Source: Rhodanobacteraceae bacterium
Lineage (GTDB): Bacteria; Pseudomonadota; Gammaproteobacteria; Xanthomonadales; SZUA-5
DNA length: 64,000 nt
Reading direction: 5' to 3'
Assembly: GCA_016717705.1 (NCBI GenBank)
Contig: JADKFD010000008.1
Coordinates: 1-64,000 of the forward strand
Part shown: one piece after another, positions 29,457 to 38,511 of the stretch
How the letters are laid out: each line of letters starts with the position of its first letter
How positions within the stretch are numbered: position 1 is the stretch's first letter
Made by a program: the position numbers and the translations under genes
The notes under the pieces: model-generated
The model's database searches: none
The model's input: the letters and a program-made list of their open reading frames with translations, nothing else
Told to the model about the DNA's origin: nothing

Positions 29457-32400
29457 ATGCGCCATTCACTCGCTCTCGCCATCGCCATCGCGCTGGCCAC
29501 CCCGGCGGTCGCCAAGACCACGCGCACCGATGCCGAACTGCGCTGGAAGGCCTGGGAACAGCACCAGCAGCTGGAGCAGGCCAGTCTGTTCGGTGGCTTG
29601 AAGTGGCGCTCGATCGGGCCGACGGTGCAGGGCGGGCGCATCGTCGACATCGAAGTGCACCCGAGCGAGCCGTACACCTTCTACGTCGCCTATGCCTCCG
29701 GCGGCGTCTGGAAAACGAGCAACAACGGCGTGACCTTCAAGCCGCTGTCCGATGGCCTGCCGACGATGATCTCCGGCGACATCGCGATCGACCCGCAGGC
29801 ACCGGAAACGCTGTGGGTTGGCACGGGTGAGCCGAATTCCTCGCGCTCGTCGTATTCGGGCCTGGGGGTGTTCGTCAGCCGCGACGGCGGCGCCAGTTTC
29901 GAACACGCCGGCTTGACCGATGCCGACCGCATCGCCCGCGTGCGCGTCGATCCGAAAGACAGCCAGCGCGTGTTCGTCGCGGTGCAGGGCCCGCTGTACA
30001 CGCCCGGCGGCAAGCGCGGCATCTTCCGCACCAGCGACGGCGGCAAGAGCTGGCAACAGGTGTTGGCCGGAGACGGCGAGTGGACCGGCGCCATCGACCT
30101 GATCTTCGATCCGCGTGATTCGAAGACCATCTATGCGGCGATGTGGGAACGCTCGCGGCGGCCGTGGAACTTCGTCGAAAGCGGCGCCGGATCCGGCGTC
30201 TACAAGAGCACCGACGGCGGCGACAGCTGGACACGCCTGGCCGGCTTCCCCCAGGGCGCGCATGTCGGTCGCATCGGTCTGGCGATCTCGCCGGCCAATC
30301 CGGACCGCGTCTACGCCAGCATCGACAACCAGGAACCGCTGCCGGAAGCGCTGATCGACCTCGGCGACCGCCCGCTGTCGCCGGCGCGCCTCAAGCGCAT
30401 GAGCAAGGACGAGTTCCTGCGCCAGGACCCGGACGAAATCGAGATGCTGGTGCGCGGCTCGGATTTCGAGCCGTCGATCGACGCCAGGAAGCTGATCGAG
30501 ATGGTCAAGTCGGGCGAGCTGTCGATGGAGCAGCTGCGCGCGGAGCTGACCGATGGCAATGCCGCGCTGTTCGACACCAGCATCCGCGGCCTCGACATCT
30601 GGCGCTCGGACGATGCCGGCGGCGCCTGGGCGCGCACCAACGCCGAGCCGATCCGCGATTTCACCTACACCTACGGCTATTACTTCGGCGAGATCCGCGT
30701 CGCCCCGGACAATGCCGATCGCGTCTACATCCTTGGCCTGCCGACCGCGATCAGCGAGGACGGCGGCGTCAGCTTCAGCGGTCGCATCAACGACCCGCAG
30801 GTCCACGTCGACCACCACGCCCTGCTGATCGATCCGAACAATCCGCAGCGCATGTTCAACGGCAACGACGGCGGCATCGACGTCAGCTACGACGGCGGCG
30901 ACAGCTGGCTCAAGCTCGATGCGCAGACCGTCGGCCAGAGCTACGCGGTGGCGGTCGACATGGAAACGCCGTACAACGTCTACACCGGGCTGCAGGACAA
31001 CGGCACCTGGAAGGGGTCGAGTCTGTCCGATCCGGATGCCCCCGGCGGTTTCTGGGGCGAGGGCGGCAGCTGGAGCTTCGTCAACGGCGGCGACGGCATG
31101 CAGATCCAGGTCGATCCGCGCGACTCGGCCACGGTCTACAGCGGTTACCAGTTCGGCTGGTACCGCCGTGGCGGCAAGGATGGCGGCGAAGTGCGACCGC
31201 GTGCAGCGCTCGCGGATCCGGCGCTGCGCTTCAACTGGAACACGCCGATCCTGCTGTCCGAACACAACCCGGACATCCTCTACATGGGCGCCAACAAGCT
31301 GTTCCGCTCGCTGGACCAGGGCCGCACCTGGCGCGCGATTTCCGGCGATCTGACGCGCAATCCCAATCGTGGCGACGTGCCCTTCGCGACGATCACCACG
31401 GTGGCCGAGTCGAGCAAGGAGTTTGGCCTGATCGCCGCCGGCACCGACGACGGCATGCTTTGGCTGACCGAAGATGGTGGCCAGGAATGGCGCGAGATCA
31501 CCAAAGGCCTGCCCAAGGATCGCTGGGTCAGCCGGGTGGTGACCTCCGGCCACGACCGATCGCGGCTGTATGCCAGCTTCAACGGCTATCGCGATGACGA
31601 CATGACGCCCTATGTGTACGTCAGCGAGGACCTCGGCAAGAGCTGGAAATCGATCGCCAAGGGCCTGCCGATCGAGCCGGTCAACGTGATCAAGGAAGAT
31701 CCGGTCAACGCGCAGGTCCTGTACCTGGGCAGCGACCGCGGCGCCTATGTCTCGCTCGACCGTGGCCAGAACTGGCAGGCGCTGCAGGGCGGGCTGCCGA
31801 ATGTCGCCGTGCACGATCTGGTGGTGCATCCGCGCGATCGCGAACTGGTCGCCGGCACCCACGGCCGCAGCGTCTGGATCGTCGACGTGTTGCCGATCCA
31901 GGACCTGACGCCGGAAATTCGCGCCAAGGCGGCGCACCTGTTCTTCGTCGACCCGGTCGACGCCGAGCGCGGCTGGCGCAGCGCACGCGACCGCTGGTTC
32001 GCGCATAACGAACAGCCGCCCAAGTCGGTCATCCACTACTGGGCGGCGGCGCCCGGCAGCGGCAAACTGACGATCAAGGATGTCGACGGCAATGCCGTGC
32101 GCGTGCTCGATGTGAGCGCGACCAAGGGCATCAACACGGTCGAATACGATTTGCTGGCGGATGCCGATCTGGGCGTCGCCGCAGAGGCCGCGCGCGTGGC
32201 CAAGACGGCGGGCAAGCCGGCTGAAGCGGACAAGTCCGGGAAGGCGGACAAGGCCGATTCGGCGGCTACGCTGGCGAAAACGCCGCTGGCCGAGTCCAGG
32301 CGGCTTGGTCATGTGCTCTATCTGACGCCCGGCGAGTACACGCTGGCGCTGGAACTCGGCGGCGGCAGCTCCGAAACCAAGCTCACGGTCAACGCGCCGA

Positions 32401-32588
32401 AGGCCTTCGAGGCGCGGGTGGGGGGAACGCCCGGCAGTTGCTGCCAAGCTGCGCGCGGCGTTGAAGATGCCAAGATGCCCGCAGGCGTCGCTTGCTTTCC
32501 TTGGCGTCTTTTGCCGGAAATTGTTTTCAGTTACTTGGCGATTCCCGGCATCATCGACCCATTCCGTACCGAGTCGATGCCACCATGA
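29457..32588 (+). CDS. Secreted VPS10/sortilin-like BNR-repeat protein
   Basis: A protein of about 1,043 residues. The start at 29457 has GGGAGGA at 29447-29453, and the signal peptide is MRHSLALAIAIALATPAVA. BNR motifs are spread through residues 70-830 (KTSNNGVTF, SRDGGASF, TSDGGKSW, STDGGDSW, SEDGGVSF, TEDGGQEW). A segment LFRSLDQGRTWRAISGDLT and the end region ETKLTVNAPKAFEARV match a widespread family often labelled glycosyl hydrolase. It is similar in plan to the lipoprotein at 19.3 kb but lacks its C-terminal duplicated domain. After residue 985 the reading (about 32420-32588) is unlike the family and overlaps the next gene start. A shift at the run of six G at 32419-32424 is possible, so the real C-terminus is uncertain. 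Confidence 0.82.
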   Translation: MRHSLALAIAIALATPAVAKTTRTDAELRWKAWEQHQQLEQASLFGGLKWRSIGPTVQGGRIVDIEVHPSEPYTFYVAYASGGVWKTSNNGVTFKPLSDGLPTMISGDIAIDPQAPETLWVGTGEPNSSRSSYSGLGVFVSRDGGASFEHAGLTDADRIARVRVDPKDSQRVFVAVQGPLYTPGGKRGIFRTSDGGKSWQQVLAGDGEWTGAIDLIFDPRDSKTIYAAMWERSRRPWNFVESGAGSGVYKSTDGGDSWTRLAGFPQGAHVGRIGLAISPANPDRVYASIDNQEPLPEALIDLGDRPLSPARLKRMSKDEFLRQDPDEIEMLVRGSDFEPSIDARKLIEMVKSGELSMEQLRAELTDGNAALFDTSIRGLDIWRSDDAGGAWARTNAEPIRDFTYTYGYYFGEIRVAPDNADRVYILGLPTAISEDGGVSFSGRINDPQVHVDHHALLIDPNNPQRMFNGNDGGIDVSYDGGDSWLKLDAQTVGQSYAVAVDMETPYNVYTGLQDNGTWKGSSLSDPDAPGGFWGEGGSWSFVNGGDGMQIQVDPRDSATVYSGYQFGWYRRGGKDGGEVRPRAALADPALRFNWNTPILLSEHNPDILYMGANKLFRSLDQGRTWRAISGDLTRNPNRGDVPFATITTVAESSKEFGLIAAGTDDGMLWLTEDGGQEWREITKGLPKDRWVSRVVTSGHDRSRLYASFNGYRDDDMTPYVYVSEDLGKSWKSIAKGLPIEPVNVIKEDPVNAQVLYLGSDRGAYVSLDRGQNWQALQGGLPNVAVHDLVVHPRDRELVAGTHGRSVWIVDVLPIQDLTPEIRAKAAHLFFVDPVDAERGWRSARDRWFAHNEQPPKSVIHYWAAAPGSGKLTIKDVDGNAVRVLDVSATKGINTVEYDLLADADLGVAAEAARVAKTAGKPAEADKSGKADKADSAATLAKTPLAESRRLGHVLYLTPGEYTLALELGGGSSETKLTVNAPKAFEARVGGTPGSCCQAARGVEDAKMPAGVACFPWRLLPEIVFSYLAIPGIIDPFRTESMPP

Positions 32589-32980
32589 CCTACGCCCTGG
32601 ACCGAGCCCAGTTCGAACGCATCAGCAGCCTGTCGGCGAATGCGCGCTTCGAGGAATTTGTTTCCCGTACCACCCTGCACCAGCAGCTCTGGGGCTTGCG
32701 CAGCGCCAATGGCTGGGCGGTGGTCGACGCCGAGGGCGACGACTGCTTTCCGGTGTGGCCACACCCGGATTTCGCCGCCGCCTGGGCGGTCGGCGATCTC
32801 GCCGATTGCACGCCGCAGGCGATTGCCCTGGAAGCCTGGCTGACCCGCTGGACGCCCGGCATGGAAAAGGACGGCACCCTGGTGCTGGTGTTCCCGACCA
32901 ATGACGACGATGACGAAGGCATGGTGATGTCGGCGTCGGAGCTGGAAGATGCGTTGTTGGGGGCGATGGGCGGGCGCTGA
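32585..32980 (+). CDS. DUF2750 family protein
   Basis: A 131-residue acidic cytoplasmic protein beginning MTYALDRAQFERISSLSANARFEEF as a continuous family-like stretch (positions 32585-32660), with WGLRSANGWAVVDAEGD and PVWPHPDFAAAWA. This is the DUF2750 layout, often found near immunity or SUKH-like proteins, but no toxin is adjacent here. Function unknown. Confidence 0.75.
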   Translation: MTYALDRAQFERISSLSANARFEEFVSRTTLHQQLWGLRSANGWAVVDAEGDDCFPVWPHPDFAAAWAVGDLADCTPQAIALEAWLTRWTPGMEKDGTLVLVFPTNDDDDEGMVMSASELEDALLGAMGGR

Positions 32981-32989
32981 GGGACGGGT

Positions 32990-33125
32990 GCCTGCGGGAG
33001 CGGGTTCATCCGCGGCGTGTCACTTCGTGAAAGCGGGTTCATCTGCGTTCGCGCGCGGAGCGCTCCTCCAGTTCTTCCGTCCAGCTTGCGAAACATTGTA
33101 GGGACGAGTGCGCTTGCGCGCGATG
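32990..33125. repeat. Degenerate family B and R repeat units
   Basis: Two decayed family B arms (GGGAGCGGGTTCATC near 32998 and GCGGGTTCATCTGCG near 33040) precede a family R half (TGTAGGGACGAGTGCGC to GCGCGCGATGCC, about 33097-33125). Pairing is poor, so this looks like an ageing array. Confidence 0.6.
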
Positions 33126-33233
33126 CCTTCGGTCGGCCCGCTGCAATCCCGTCGCCCGCGCTCCGGTCTACGTCTCCGTAACGCCGAACGCGCTTCAATG
33201 CGCGCCACGATCATCGATGCGGACCCAACGACA

Positions 33234-33725
33234 ATGAATCGCAGAACCCTATTGGCCTCGGCCCTCGGGCTTGGCGCAGGAGGAATCACCATGGCACTGT
33301 TTGGAAAGGGCGCGCAAGCCAGCGAAGCCGAAGTGTTCGAGTTCCAGTTGTCCGACGAGGAATGGAAAAAGCGCCTGTCGCCGCAGGCCTATGCCGTGCT
33401 GCGCCAGGAAGCCACCGAGCGCGCCGGCAGCAGTCCGCTCGACCATGAGAAGCGCGCCGGCGTGTTCCATTGCGCCGGTTGCGATCTGCCGCTGTTCGAC
33501 ATGGCGACCAAGTTCGACTCCGGCACCGGCTGGCCGAGCTTCTACCAGCCGCTGCCGAACGCCGTCGGCGAGCGCGAGGACAAGGGCTGGTTCATGACCC
33601 GCACCGAAGTGCATTGCCGTCGCTGCGGCGGCCACCTCGGCCACGTCTTCCCCGACGGTCCGCAGCCGACCGGCTTGCGCTACTGCATGAACGGGGTGTC
33701 GCTGAAGTTCGTGCCGGCCAGCTGA
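33234..33725 (+). CDS. msrB: Peptide-methionine (R)-S-oxide reductase MsrB, Tat-exported
   Basis: A 163-residue repair enzyme that reduces methionine-R-sulfoxide in proteins. A twin-arginine signal (NRRTLLASALGLGAGG) sends it to the periplasm. The MsrB core follows: zinc cysteines in CAGCDLPLF and CRRCGGHLGHVF, TKFDSGTGWPSF, and the catalytic Cys in LRYCMNGVSLKF. Export by Tat suits a pre-folded zinc enzyme. Relatives usually have YCxNS; here the residue after Asn is Gly. Likely a single-gene unit. Confidence 0.93.
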   Translation: MNRRTLLASALGLGAGGITMALFGKGAQASEAEVFEFQLSDEEWKKRLSPQAYAVLRQEATERAGSSPLDHEKRAGVFHCAGCDLPLFDMATKFDSGTGWPSFYQPLPNAVGEREDKGWFMTRTEVHCRRCGGHLGHVFPDGPQPTGLRYCMNGVSLKFVPAS

Positions 33726-33744
33726 GGCTGGCGCTTCTGCTCTC

Positions 33745-33818
33745 TGTGGGAGCGGGTTTATCCCGCGATCTTTGGGCTTCGCGCCGGCAAAAGATCGCGG
33801 GGTAAACCCGCTCCCACA
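33745..33818. repeat. Family B palindrome
   Basis: Arms TGTGGGAGCGGGTTTATC... (33745-33771) and its near-exact inverted copy (33792-33818) lie between msrB and a convergent permease gene. Confidence 0.88.
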
Positions 33819-33867
33819 AGAGCCCCCACTTGCCCGGCGGCGGCGCAACAACAACCGGCACCAGGTT

Positions 33868-35043
33868 TCACGCTTCCCGCAACGCCACCGTCACCGGCAT
33901 CCGCGCCGCGCGCACGGCGGGCAGCAGGCCGCCGATGAAGCCGATCGCCAATGCCAGCGTCATGCCGGCCTGCAACAGCCTCGGCGTCACCTTGAAGTTG
34001 AACACCAGCTGGGTGAAGCTGCCGCCGAGTGTGGTCACGGCGTAATTGTTGAAGATCAGCCAGGCGCCAAGCGCGCCGAGCAGACCGCCGATGGTGGCCA
34101 GCAACATGCTCTCGATCAGCACCGAGACCACCACCGGCAGCGGGCCGAAGCCGATTGCGCGCAAGGTCGCGATCTCGGTGGTGCGCGTCGATACCGAGGC
34201 ATACATGGTGTTGAGCGCCGCGAAGATCGCGCCGAGTGCCATCACGAAGGACACCACCGTGGTCAACACCTTGATCATCGCGGTGGAGCCGCCGGTCTGG
34301 CGCGCGTAGTAGGCCGATTGCGACTCGGCATCGACGTTCAGCCGGGTCTCCGCCTTGAGCGCGGCCTGGAAGGCTGGCAGCGATTCGGCGCTTTCCAGGC
34401 CGACCAGCACCATCGAATATCCCTGGCGGCCGAACGCGCTCTGCGCGGTGTCGGTGTCGATCCACAGCTCGCTGTCGTGCGCATTGCCGGATTCGAACAC
34501 GCCGACGATGGTCCAGTCGGCGCCACGGATGCGCACCACCTGGCCGAGCTCCGCGTCCTCGAACTGCTCGGTCACGCCCTTGCCGACCAGCATCTCGTTG
34601 AGGCCTGGTGCGAACTTGCGTCCGGCGATGATCTTGAGGTCCGGACGCAACTCGAAGGCTCCCGCTTCGACGCCGCGCAGCGTCACGTTGCCGCTGGTGC
34701 CGGTGCGCTTGAGCGGCAGTTCGGCGATCAGCACCAGTTCGCGCGAGGCCAGCGGCTTGCCGTCGGCGCCCTTGCGCACGCCGACCTGCTCGGTGACCAG
34801 TGTCGCCGAATCGCGATCGAGGCCGCTGTTGAGTTCGGCGTCGGAGCCGCCGCGCAGCACCATCGCGCGGTCCGGGCGACCGGTGGCCTTGAGCGTGGCG
34901 CCGAGGCCCTCGCTCATCGCCAGCAGTGCGGTGAGCACGCCGACCACGCCGGCGAGTCCGACGACGATGACCAGGCTGGCGCCCAGACGCTCCGGCAGGT
35001 TGCGCAGGTTCATCAGGGTGATGGCGAATATCTGCTTGAACAT
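33868..35043 (-). CDS. ABC transporter permease, MacB/FtsX type (second permease)
   Basis: A 391-residue FtsX/MacB-like permease: a first membrane helix near residue 25 (GASLVIVVGLAGVVGVLTALLA), a periplasmic domain of about 220 residues (residues 45-270), and three C-terminal helices, ending RMPVTVALREA. It is the last gene of a minus-strand operon with adaptor, ATPase and another permease; the gap to the upstream permease is ten bases. With the ATPase it should move a substrate from the periplasm outward, or act on envelope lipids or proteins as MacB and LolCDE-type systems do. The substrate is not identifiable. Confidence 0.88.
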   Translation of the reverse strand: MFKQIFAITLMNLRNLPERLGASLVIVVGLAGVVGVLTALLAMSEGLGATLKATGRPDRAMVLRGGSDAELNSGLDRDSATLVTEQVGVRKGADGKPLASRELVLIAELPLKRTGTSGNVTLRGVEAGAFELRPDLKIIAGRKFAPGLNEMLVGKGVTEQFEDAELGQVVRIRGADWTIVGVFESGNAHDSELWIDTDTAQSAFGRQGYSMVLVGLESAESLPAFQAALKAETRLNVDAESQSAYYARQTGGSTAMIKVLTTVVSFVMALGAIFAALNTMYASVSTRTTEIATLRAIGFGPLPVVVSVLIESMLLATIGGLLGALGAWLIFNNYAVTTLGGSFTQLVFNFKVTPRLLQAGMTLALAIGFIGGLLPAVRAARMPVTVALREA

Positions 35044-35053
35044 GATGATTTCC

Positions 35054-36218
35054 TCAGCGTCCGGCGAGCGCGTCGACGATCGACACGCGCCTGCGCGCAG
35101 CGCCGGCAACAGGCCGACGACCAGCGCCATCAGCGCCATGGCGATCAGCGCCCGTATCCAGACCGCGACTCGAAGCGCACGCGGCGGAAAGCCCGATCCC
35201 GGCGGCCAGGCCGGCCGGCGAAGCGGCCGCCAGCCCATGCCGGATGATGCCGGCGGCGCCGACCAGCAGCAGCGCCTCGCCGAGCACCAGCCACAGCACG
35301 GTGCTGTCGCTGAAGCCCAGCGTCTTCAGCACCGCCAGTTCCGGAATGCGCTCGCGCACCGACTGCGCCATGGTGTTGGCGGTCAGCAGCAGGATGGTGA
35401 ACATCACTGCGCTCAAGATGGCGTTGACGATCAGACCGATGTCGCCGATCTGCCGCGCAAAACCGAGCTGGAACTCGCTCTCGGTCTGCGACTTGGTTTC
35501 ATTGGCCGAGTTCAGAAAACGCGCGTCGATCGCGGCGGCCACTGCTTCCATCTGGTCCGGGCTCTTCGACCTGCACATTGTAGATGCCGGCGCGGCCCGA
35601 TCCGAACTGATTGGCCTCATCGAAATAGTCGAAATTGATGAAGACCTGATTGCTGGTCTGGCTTTGATAAGTGGCGTCGGCGCCGTCGAAAATGCCGACG
35701 ATGTCGAACTGCCAGTCCTTGCTGCCGTCCTTCTGCGGGAAGATGTTGGAGGACAGCGGCAGCTTGTCGCCGAGCTTCCAGCCCCAGCGCTCGGCGGCGA
35801 GACGGCCGACGACTACGCCGGTACGGGTTTCGGCGAAGGCGCGCTTTTGCTCCTCGGGCATCACCCATTCCGGGAACATCGCGGTCCAGCGTGCCGCCGG
35901 CACGGCGAAGCCGAACACGTTGTTTGGCGAGTCGTCGTAGACCGCGCCGAACCACTGGCGCCAGCTGACCGCCTTGACGCCGGGTATCGCTTCCAGTTCC
36001 GGCAGCATGCTCATCGGCAGCGAGACCGTGAACGAGGTGCGCGCCTGGACCACCAGGCGGGTGGTGGCGACTTCTCCGGTGCCGCTGGTGTTGAACAGCG
36101 CGTTGACCGCCGACAGCAGTCCGAACAGCAGGAAGGCCGAGAATATCGACAGCATGGTGAGCACCGTCCGCGTCTTCTTGCGGAACAGGCTGGCCCAGAT
36201 CAGGCTCAAGTACTTCAT
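35054..36218 (-). CDS. ABC transporter permease, MacB/FtsX type (first permease), three frameshifts
   Basis: An FtsX-like permease of about 387 residues when joined. The start at 36218 has GAGGAG seven bases upstream. Reading begins MKYLSLIWASLFRKKTRTVL and runs through the periplasmic domain to GIYNVQVE. It changes frame near 35570-35585 (continuing SPDQMEAVAAAIDARF), again at the CCC of 35192-35194 (continuing GFPPRALRVAVWIRALI), and again near 35090 (ending VSIVDALAGR). All pieces belong to one permease: the GFSDSTVLWLVLGEALL region and last helices are where expected. Three breaks in one gene could mean a decaying gene, but the homopolymer site and intact operon neighbours favour assembly indels. 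Confidence 0.8.
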
Positions 36219-36228
36219 CGCACGCTCC

Positions 36229-36918
36229 TCAATGGGCCGGTTCGTCGACCAGCGTGCCCTTGTCGAGGTGCACCGTACGCCTGGCGTACTCGGCGGCCTT
36301 GGGGTCGTGGGTGACCATGACGATGGTCTTGCCGTACTCGCGGTTGAGCCGCTGCAGCAGGGTCAGGATCTCGTCGGCGGTCTTGCGGTCCAGATCGCCG
36401 GTCGGTTCGTCGCACACCAGCAGCGTCGGATCCGACACCAGCGCGCGGGCGATGGCGACGCGCTGCTCCTGGCCACCGGAGAGCTCCTTGGGCTTGTGCC
36501 GCGCGCGGTCCTTGAGGCCGACGATCTCGAGCGCCACATTGGCGCGCTTGAGGCGCTCGGCGCCGCCCATCTTGGTCAGCAGCAGCGGCAGCTCGACATT
36601 GCGCTCCGCGGTCAGCACCGGCAGCAGGTTGTAGAACTGGAACACGAAACCGACGTTGCCGGCACGCCAGCGCGCCAACTCGGCATTGCCCATGCGATCG
36701 ATGCGCTTGCCGTCGACCAGGATCTCGCCGCCGGTGGGCTGATCGAGGCCGCCGATCAGGTTCAACAGCGTGGTCTTGCCGGAACCCGACGGCCCCATCA
36801 GCGCGACGAAATCGCCCTTGGGAATCGCCAGCGTGATGCCGTGCAGCACCTCGACGGTCTGCTTGCCGCGCGTGTAGTGCTTGACGACATTGTTGATCTG
36901 GACGAGTGCTTCGGTCAT
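36229..36918 (-). CDS. ABC transporter ATP-binding protein, MacB/LolD type
   Basis: A 229-residue ATPase. Walker A is GPSGSGKTT, Q-loop FVFQFYNLLPVL, signature LSGGQEQRVAIARAL, Walker B LLVCDEPTGDLD, H-loop VMVTHD. Length and sequence fit the LolD/MacB-type group that pairs with FtsX-like permeases. The signature has QEQ where many have QQQ. Ten bases separate it from the first permease. Confidence 0.93.
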   Translation of the reverse strand: MTEALVQINNVVKHYTRGKQTVEVLHGITLAIPKGDFVALMGPSGSGKTTLLNLIGGLDQPTGGEILVDGKRIDRMGNAELARWRAGNVGFVFQFYNLLPVLTAERNVELPLLLTKMGGAERLKRANVALEIVGLKDRARHKPKELSGGQEQRVAIARALVSDPTLLVCDEPTGDLDRKTADEILTLLQRLNREYGKTIVMVTHDPKAAEYARRTVHLDKGTLVDEPAH

Positions 36919-36946
36919 GGCTTGCTGAGGGGCAGGAGGGGATCAG

Positions 36947-36981
36947 CGGAATAGTGAATGGTGAGTAGGAGTAAAACCGGC
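36947..36981. repeat. Single arm of the GTGAGTAG-type repeat
   Basis: CAGCGGAATAGTGAATGGTG followed by AGTAGGAGTAAAACCGG matches the left arm of the composite palindrome at 14.4 kb. No complementary arm is seen nearby. It lies between the adaptor and ATPase genes. Confidence 0.55.
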
Positions 36982-37053
36982 AGGCCGAGAGTTGTAAGAC
37001 CGCGTCCGTCGCGACCAGCCTTGTCGCGACGTGCCGTCATTACCCCGCCCTCA

Positions 37054-38295
37054 TCACCACTCTGGTTCGATCAACGCACCATCGCCCAACTCGGCCGGCG
37101 GCGACACGATGACGCTGGTGCCCGCGTCGAGGCCGGCGGTGATGTTACGGAAATCGGCGATGGTGGCGGCGGCGGTGACTTCGCGCGCTCTGGCGCGTTC
37201 GCCCTCGACGACGAACACGATGGCCTTGCCGTCGCGTTCGACCACGGCGCCCTTCGGGACCAGCACGCCGCTCAATTTGGGCTTTTCGACCACCGGCTCG
37301 GCGCTGCGGGCTTCCAGGAAGCGCACCCGCACACCCATTTCCGGCACGATGCGGGCGTCCTTGACGGCCAGCGCCACGCGCACGCGCACGGTCGCCTTGG
37401 TGCGATCGGCCGCCGGGATCACCGCGATCACTTCGCCCGGAATCTTCCAGTCCGGGTAGGCATTCAAGGTGGCCTCGATCGGCATCTTCGCCTGCACGCG
37501 GCCGATGAACGATTCGTTGACGTCGACCTCGATCTCCAGCGAGTCCATGTCGACGATGGTGCCGATGCCGGTGCGGGTAAAGCCGCCGCCGGCCGAGATC
37601 GGCGAGATCATCTCGCCCGGCTGCGCCGCCTTGGCGATGATCACGCCGGCAAACGGCGCGCGGATCACGGTGTCGTCGACCGACACCTGGGACATCGCCA
37701 GGCTCTCTTGCGCCACCCGGATCTGGCGCCGCTGGCTGGCCAGCCGCGCACTCAGCGACTCGGCCGCGGCGCGCGCGGCGTCCAGCTGCGCGGCGGTGCC
37801 GAGCTTGCGGTCGAAGATCTCCTGCTGGCGCTTCAAATCGGCCTGCGCCTGGCGCAGATTGGCTTCGATTTCCAGCAGTTGCGAGCGCGCGCTGTCGAGC
37901 TGCGCTTGCGACATCGCCAGTTGCGCGTCGGCCTGGGTGCTGTCGAGCGTGGCCAGCACCTGGCCATCTTCGACGCGCATGCCTTCTTCGATCAGCACTT
38001 CGCGCACCTTGCCGGTGACCTTGGCCGAGACCGTGGCCTGGCGCCGCGCAACGACGTAACCGGAGGCGTCGAGCACCGAGGCCGAGGTGGGGGCAGTGGT
38101 AGCCGGGAGCGCGCTGGCGGTCTGCACCGAAATCGCGGCCGGCGAGCGACTGAACAGCCACCAGGCCGCGCCACCGGCGAGCACCAGGATCACCGCCAGC
38201 AACCACCACGGCACGCCGCTGCCGCTGCGTGGCGGTGTCTCACGGTGCGCATCGCGATCGATGCGCAATTGGCCCAGCAGATCAGGTTGGCTCAT
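37054..38295 (-). CDS. HlyD/MacA-type periplasmic adaptor (RND family membrane fusion protein)
   Basis: A 413-residue membrane fusion protein: cytoplasmic N-terminus, one membrane helix (VPWWLLAVILVLAGGAAWWLF, ending near residue 48), lipoyl half-motifs around a long coiled-coil hairpin (about 110-200), then beta-barrel and membrane-proximal domains. A lipoyl marker is SGYVVARRQATVSAKVTGKV, and VIRAPFAGVIIAKAAQPGE is the second half. As the first gene before an ATPase and two permeases it makes a MacA-like tripartite efflux system; the outer membrane channel is not in this window. Confidence 0.9.
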   Translation of the reverse strand: MSQPDLLGQLRIDRDAHRETPPRSGSGVPWWLLAVILVLAGGAAWWLFSRSPAAISVQTASALPATTAPTSASVLDASGYVVARRQATVSAKVTGKVREVLIEEGMRVEDGQVLATLDSTQADAQLAMSQAQLDSARSQLLEIEANLRQAQADLKRQQEIFDRKLGTAAQLDAARAAAESLSARLASQRRQIRVAQESLAMSQVSVDDTVIRAPFAGVIIAKAAQPGEMISPISAGGGFTRTGIGTIVDMDSLEIEVDVNESFIGRVQAKMPIEATLNAYPDWKIPGEVIAVIPAADRTKATVRVRVALAVKDARIVPEMGVRVRFLEARSAEPVVEKPKLSGVLVPKGAVVERDGKAIVFVVEGERARAREVTAAATIADFRNITAGLDAGTSVIVSPPAELGDGALIEPEW

Positions 38296-38400
38296 GGGTC
38301 ACGGTGGCATACAGATGAAAACGCGAATGCTCGCACAGCCGGCACAAAAGCCAGTGAACGAACCTGGCGCCAGAATCGGCCTTATGTTCGCCAGAGATTA

Positions 38401-38414
38401 GTGACGATCGTCAC
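38401..38414. promoter_or_regulatory. Perfect 14-bp palindrome upstream of the efflux operon
   Basis: GTGACGATCGTCAC is a perfect palindrome 106 bases upstream of the adaptor start. A second smaller palindrome, GTCATGAC, begins seven bases further on. A perfect dyad before an efflux operon suggests a repressor site, for instance of a TetR or MarR-type protein, but no such gene is adjacent. Confidence 0.45.
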
Positions 38415-38483
38415 CTGTGCGGTCATGACTGATGGCAGGCCGCGGGGCGCCCTCAATTCTTGCGTGGACTTTCGGAGAATCTC

Positions 38484-38511
38484 TAGGAGCGCGCTTGCGC
38501 GCGATCAGTAA
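38484..38511. repeat. Single family R unit overlapping a stop codon
   Basis: One unit (TAGGAGCGCGCTTGCGCGCG) with the family R loop remnant TTGCGTGGACTTTCGG upstream, no intact partner arm. It overlaps the last codons of the ADP-ribosylglycohydrolase gene. Confidence 0.65.

Noticed and set aside
35054..36218. Two separate small permease genes
   Set aside because: The pieces overlap in different frames and together make exactly one FtsX-like permease; neither alone has a complete fold.
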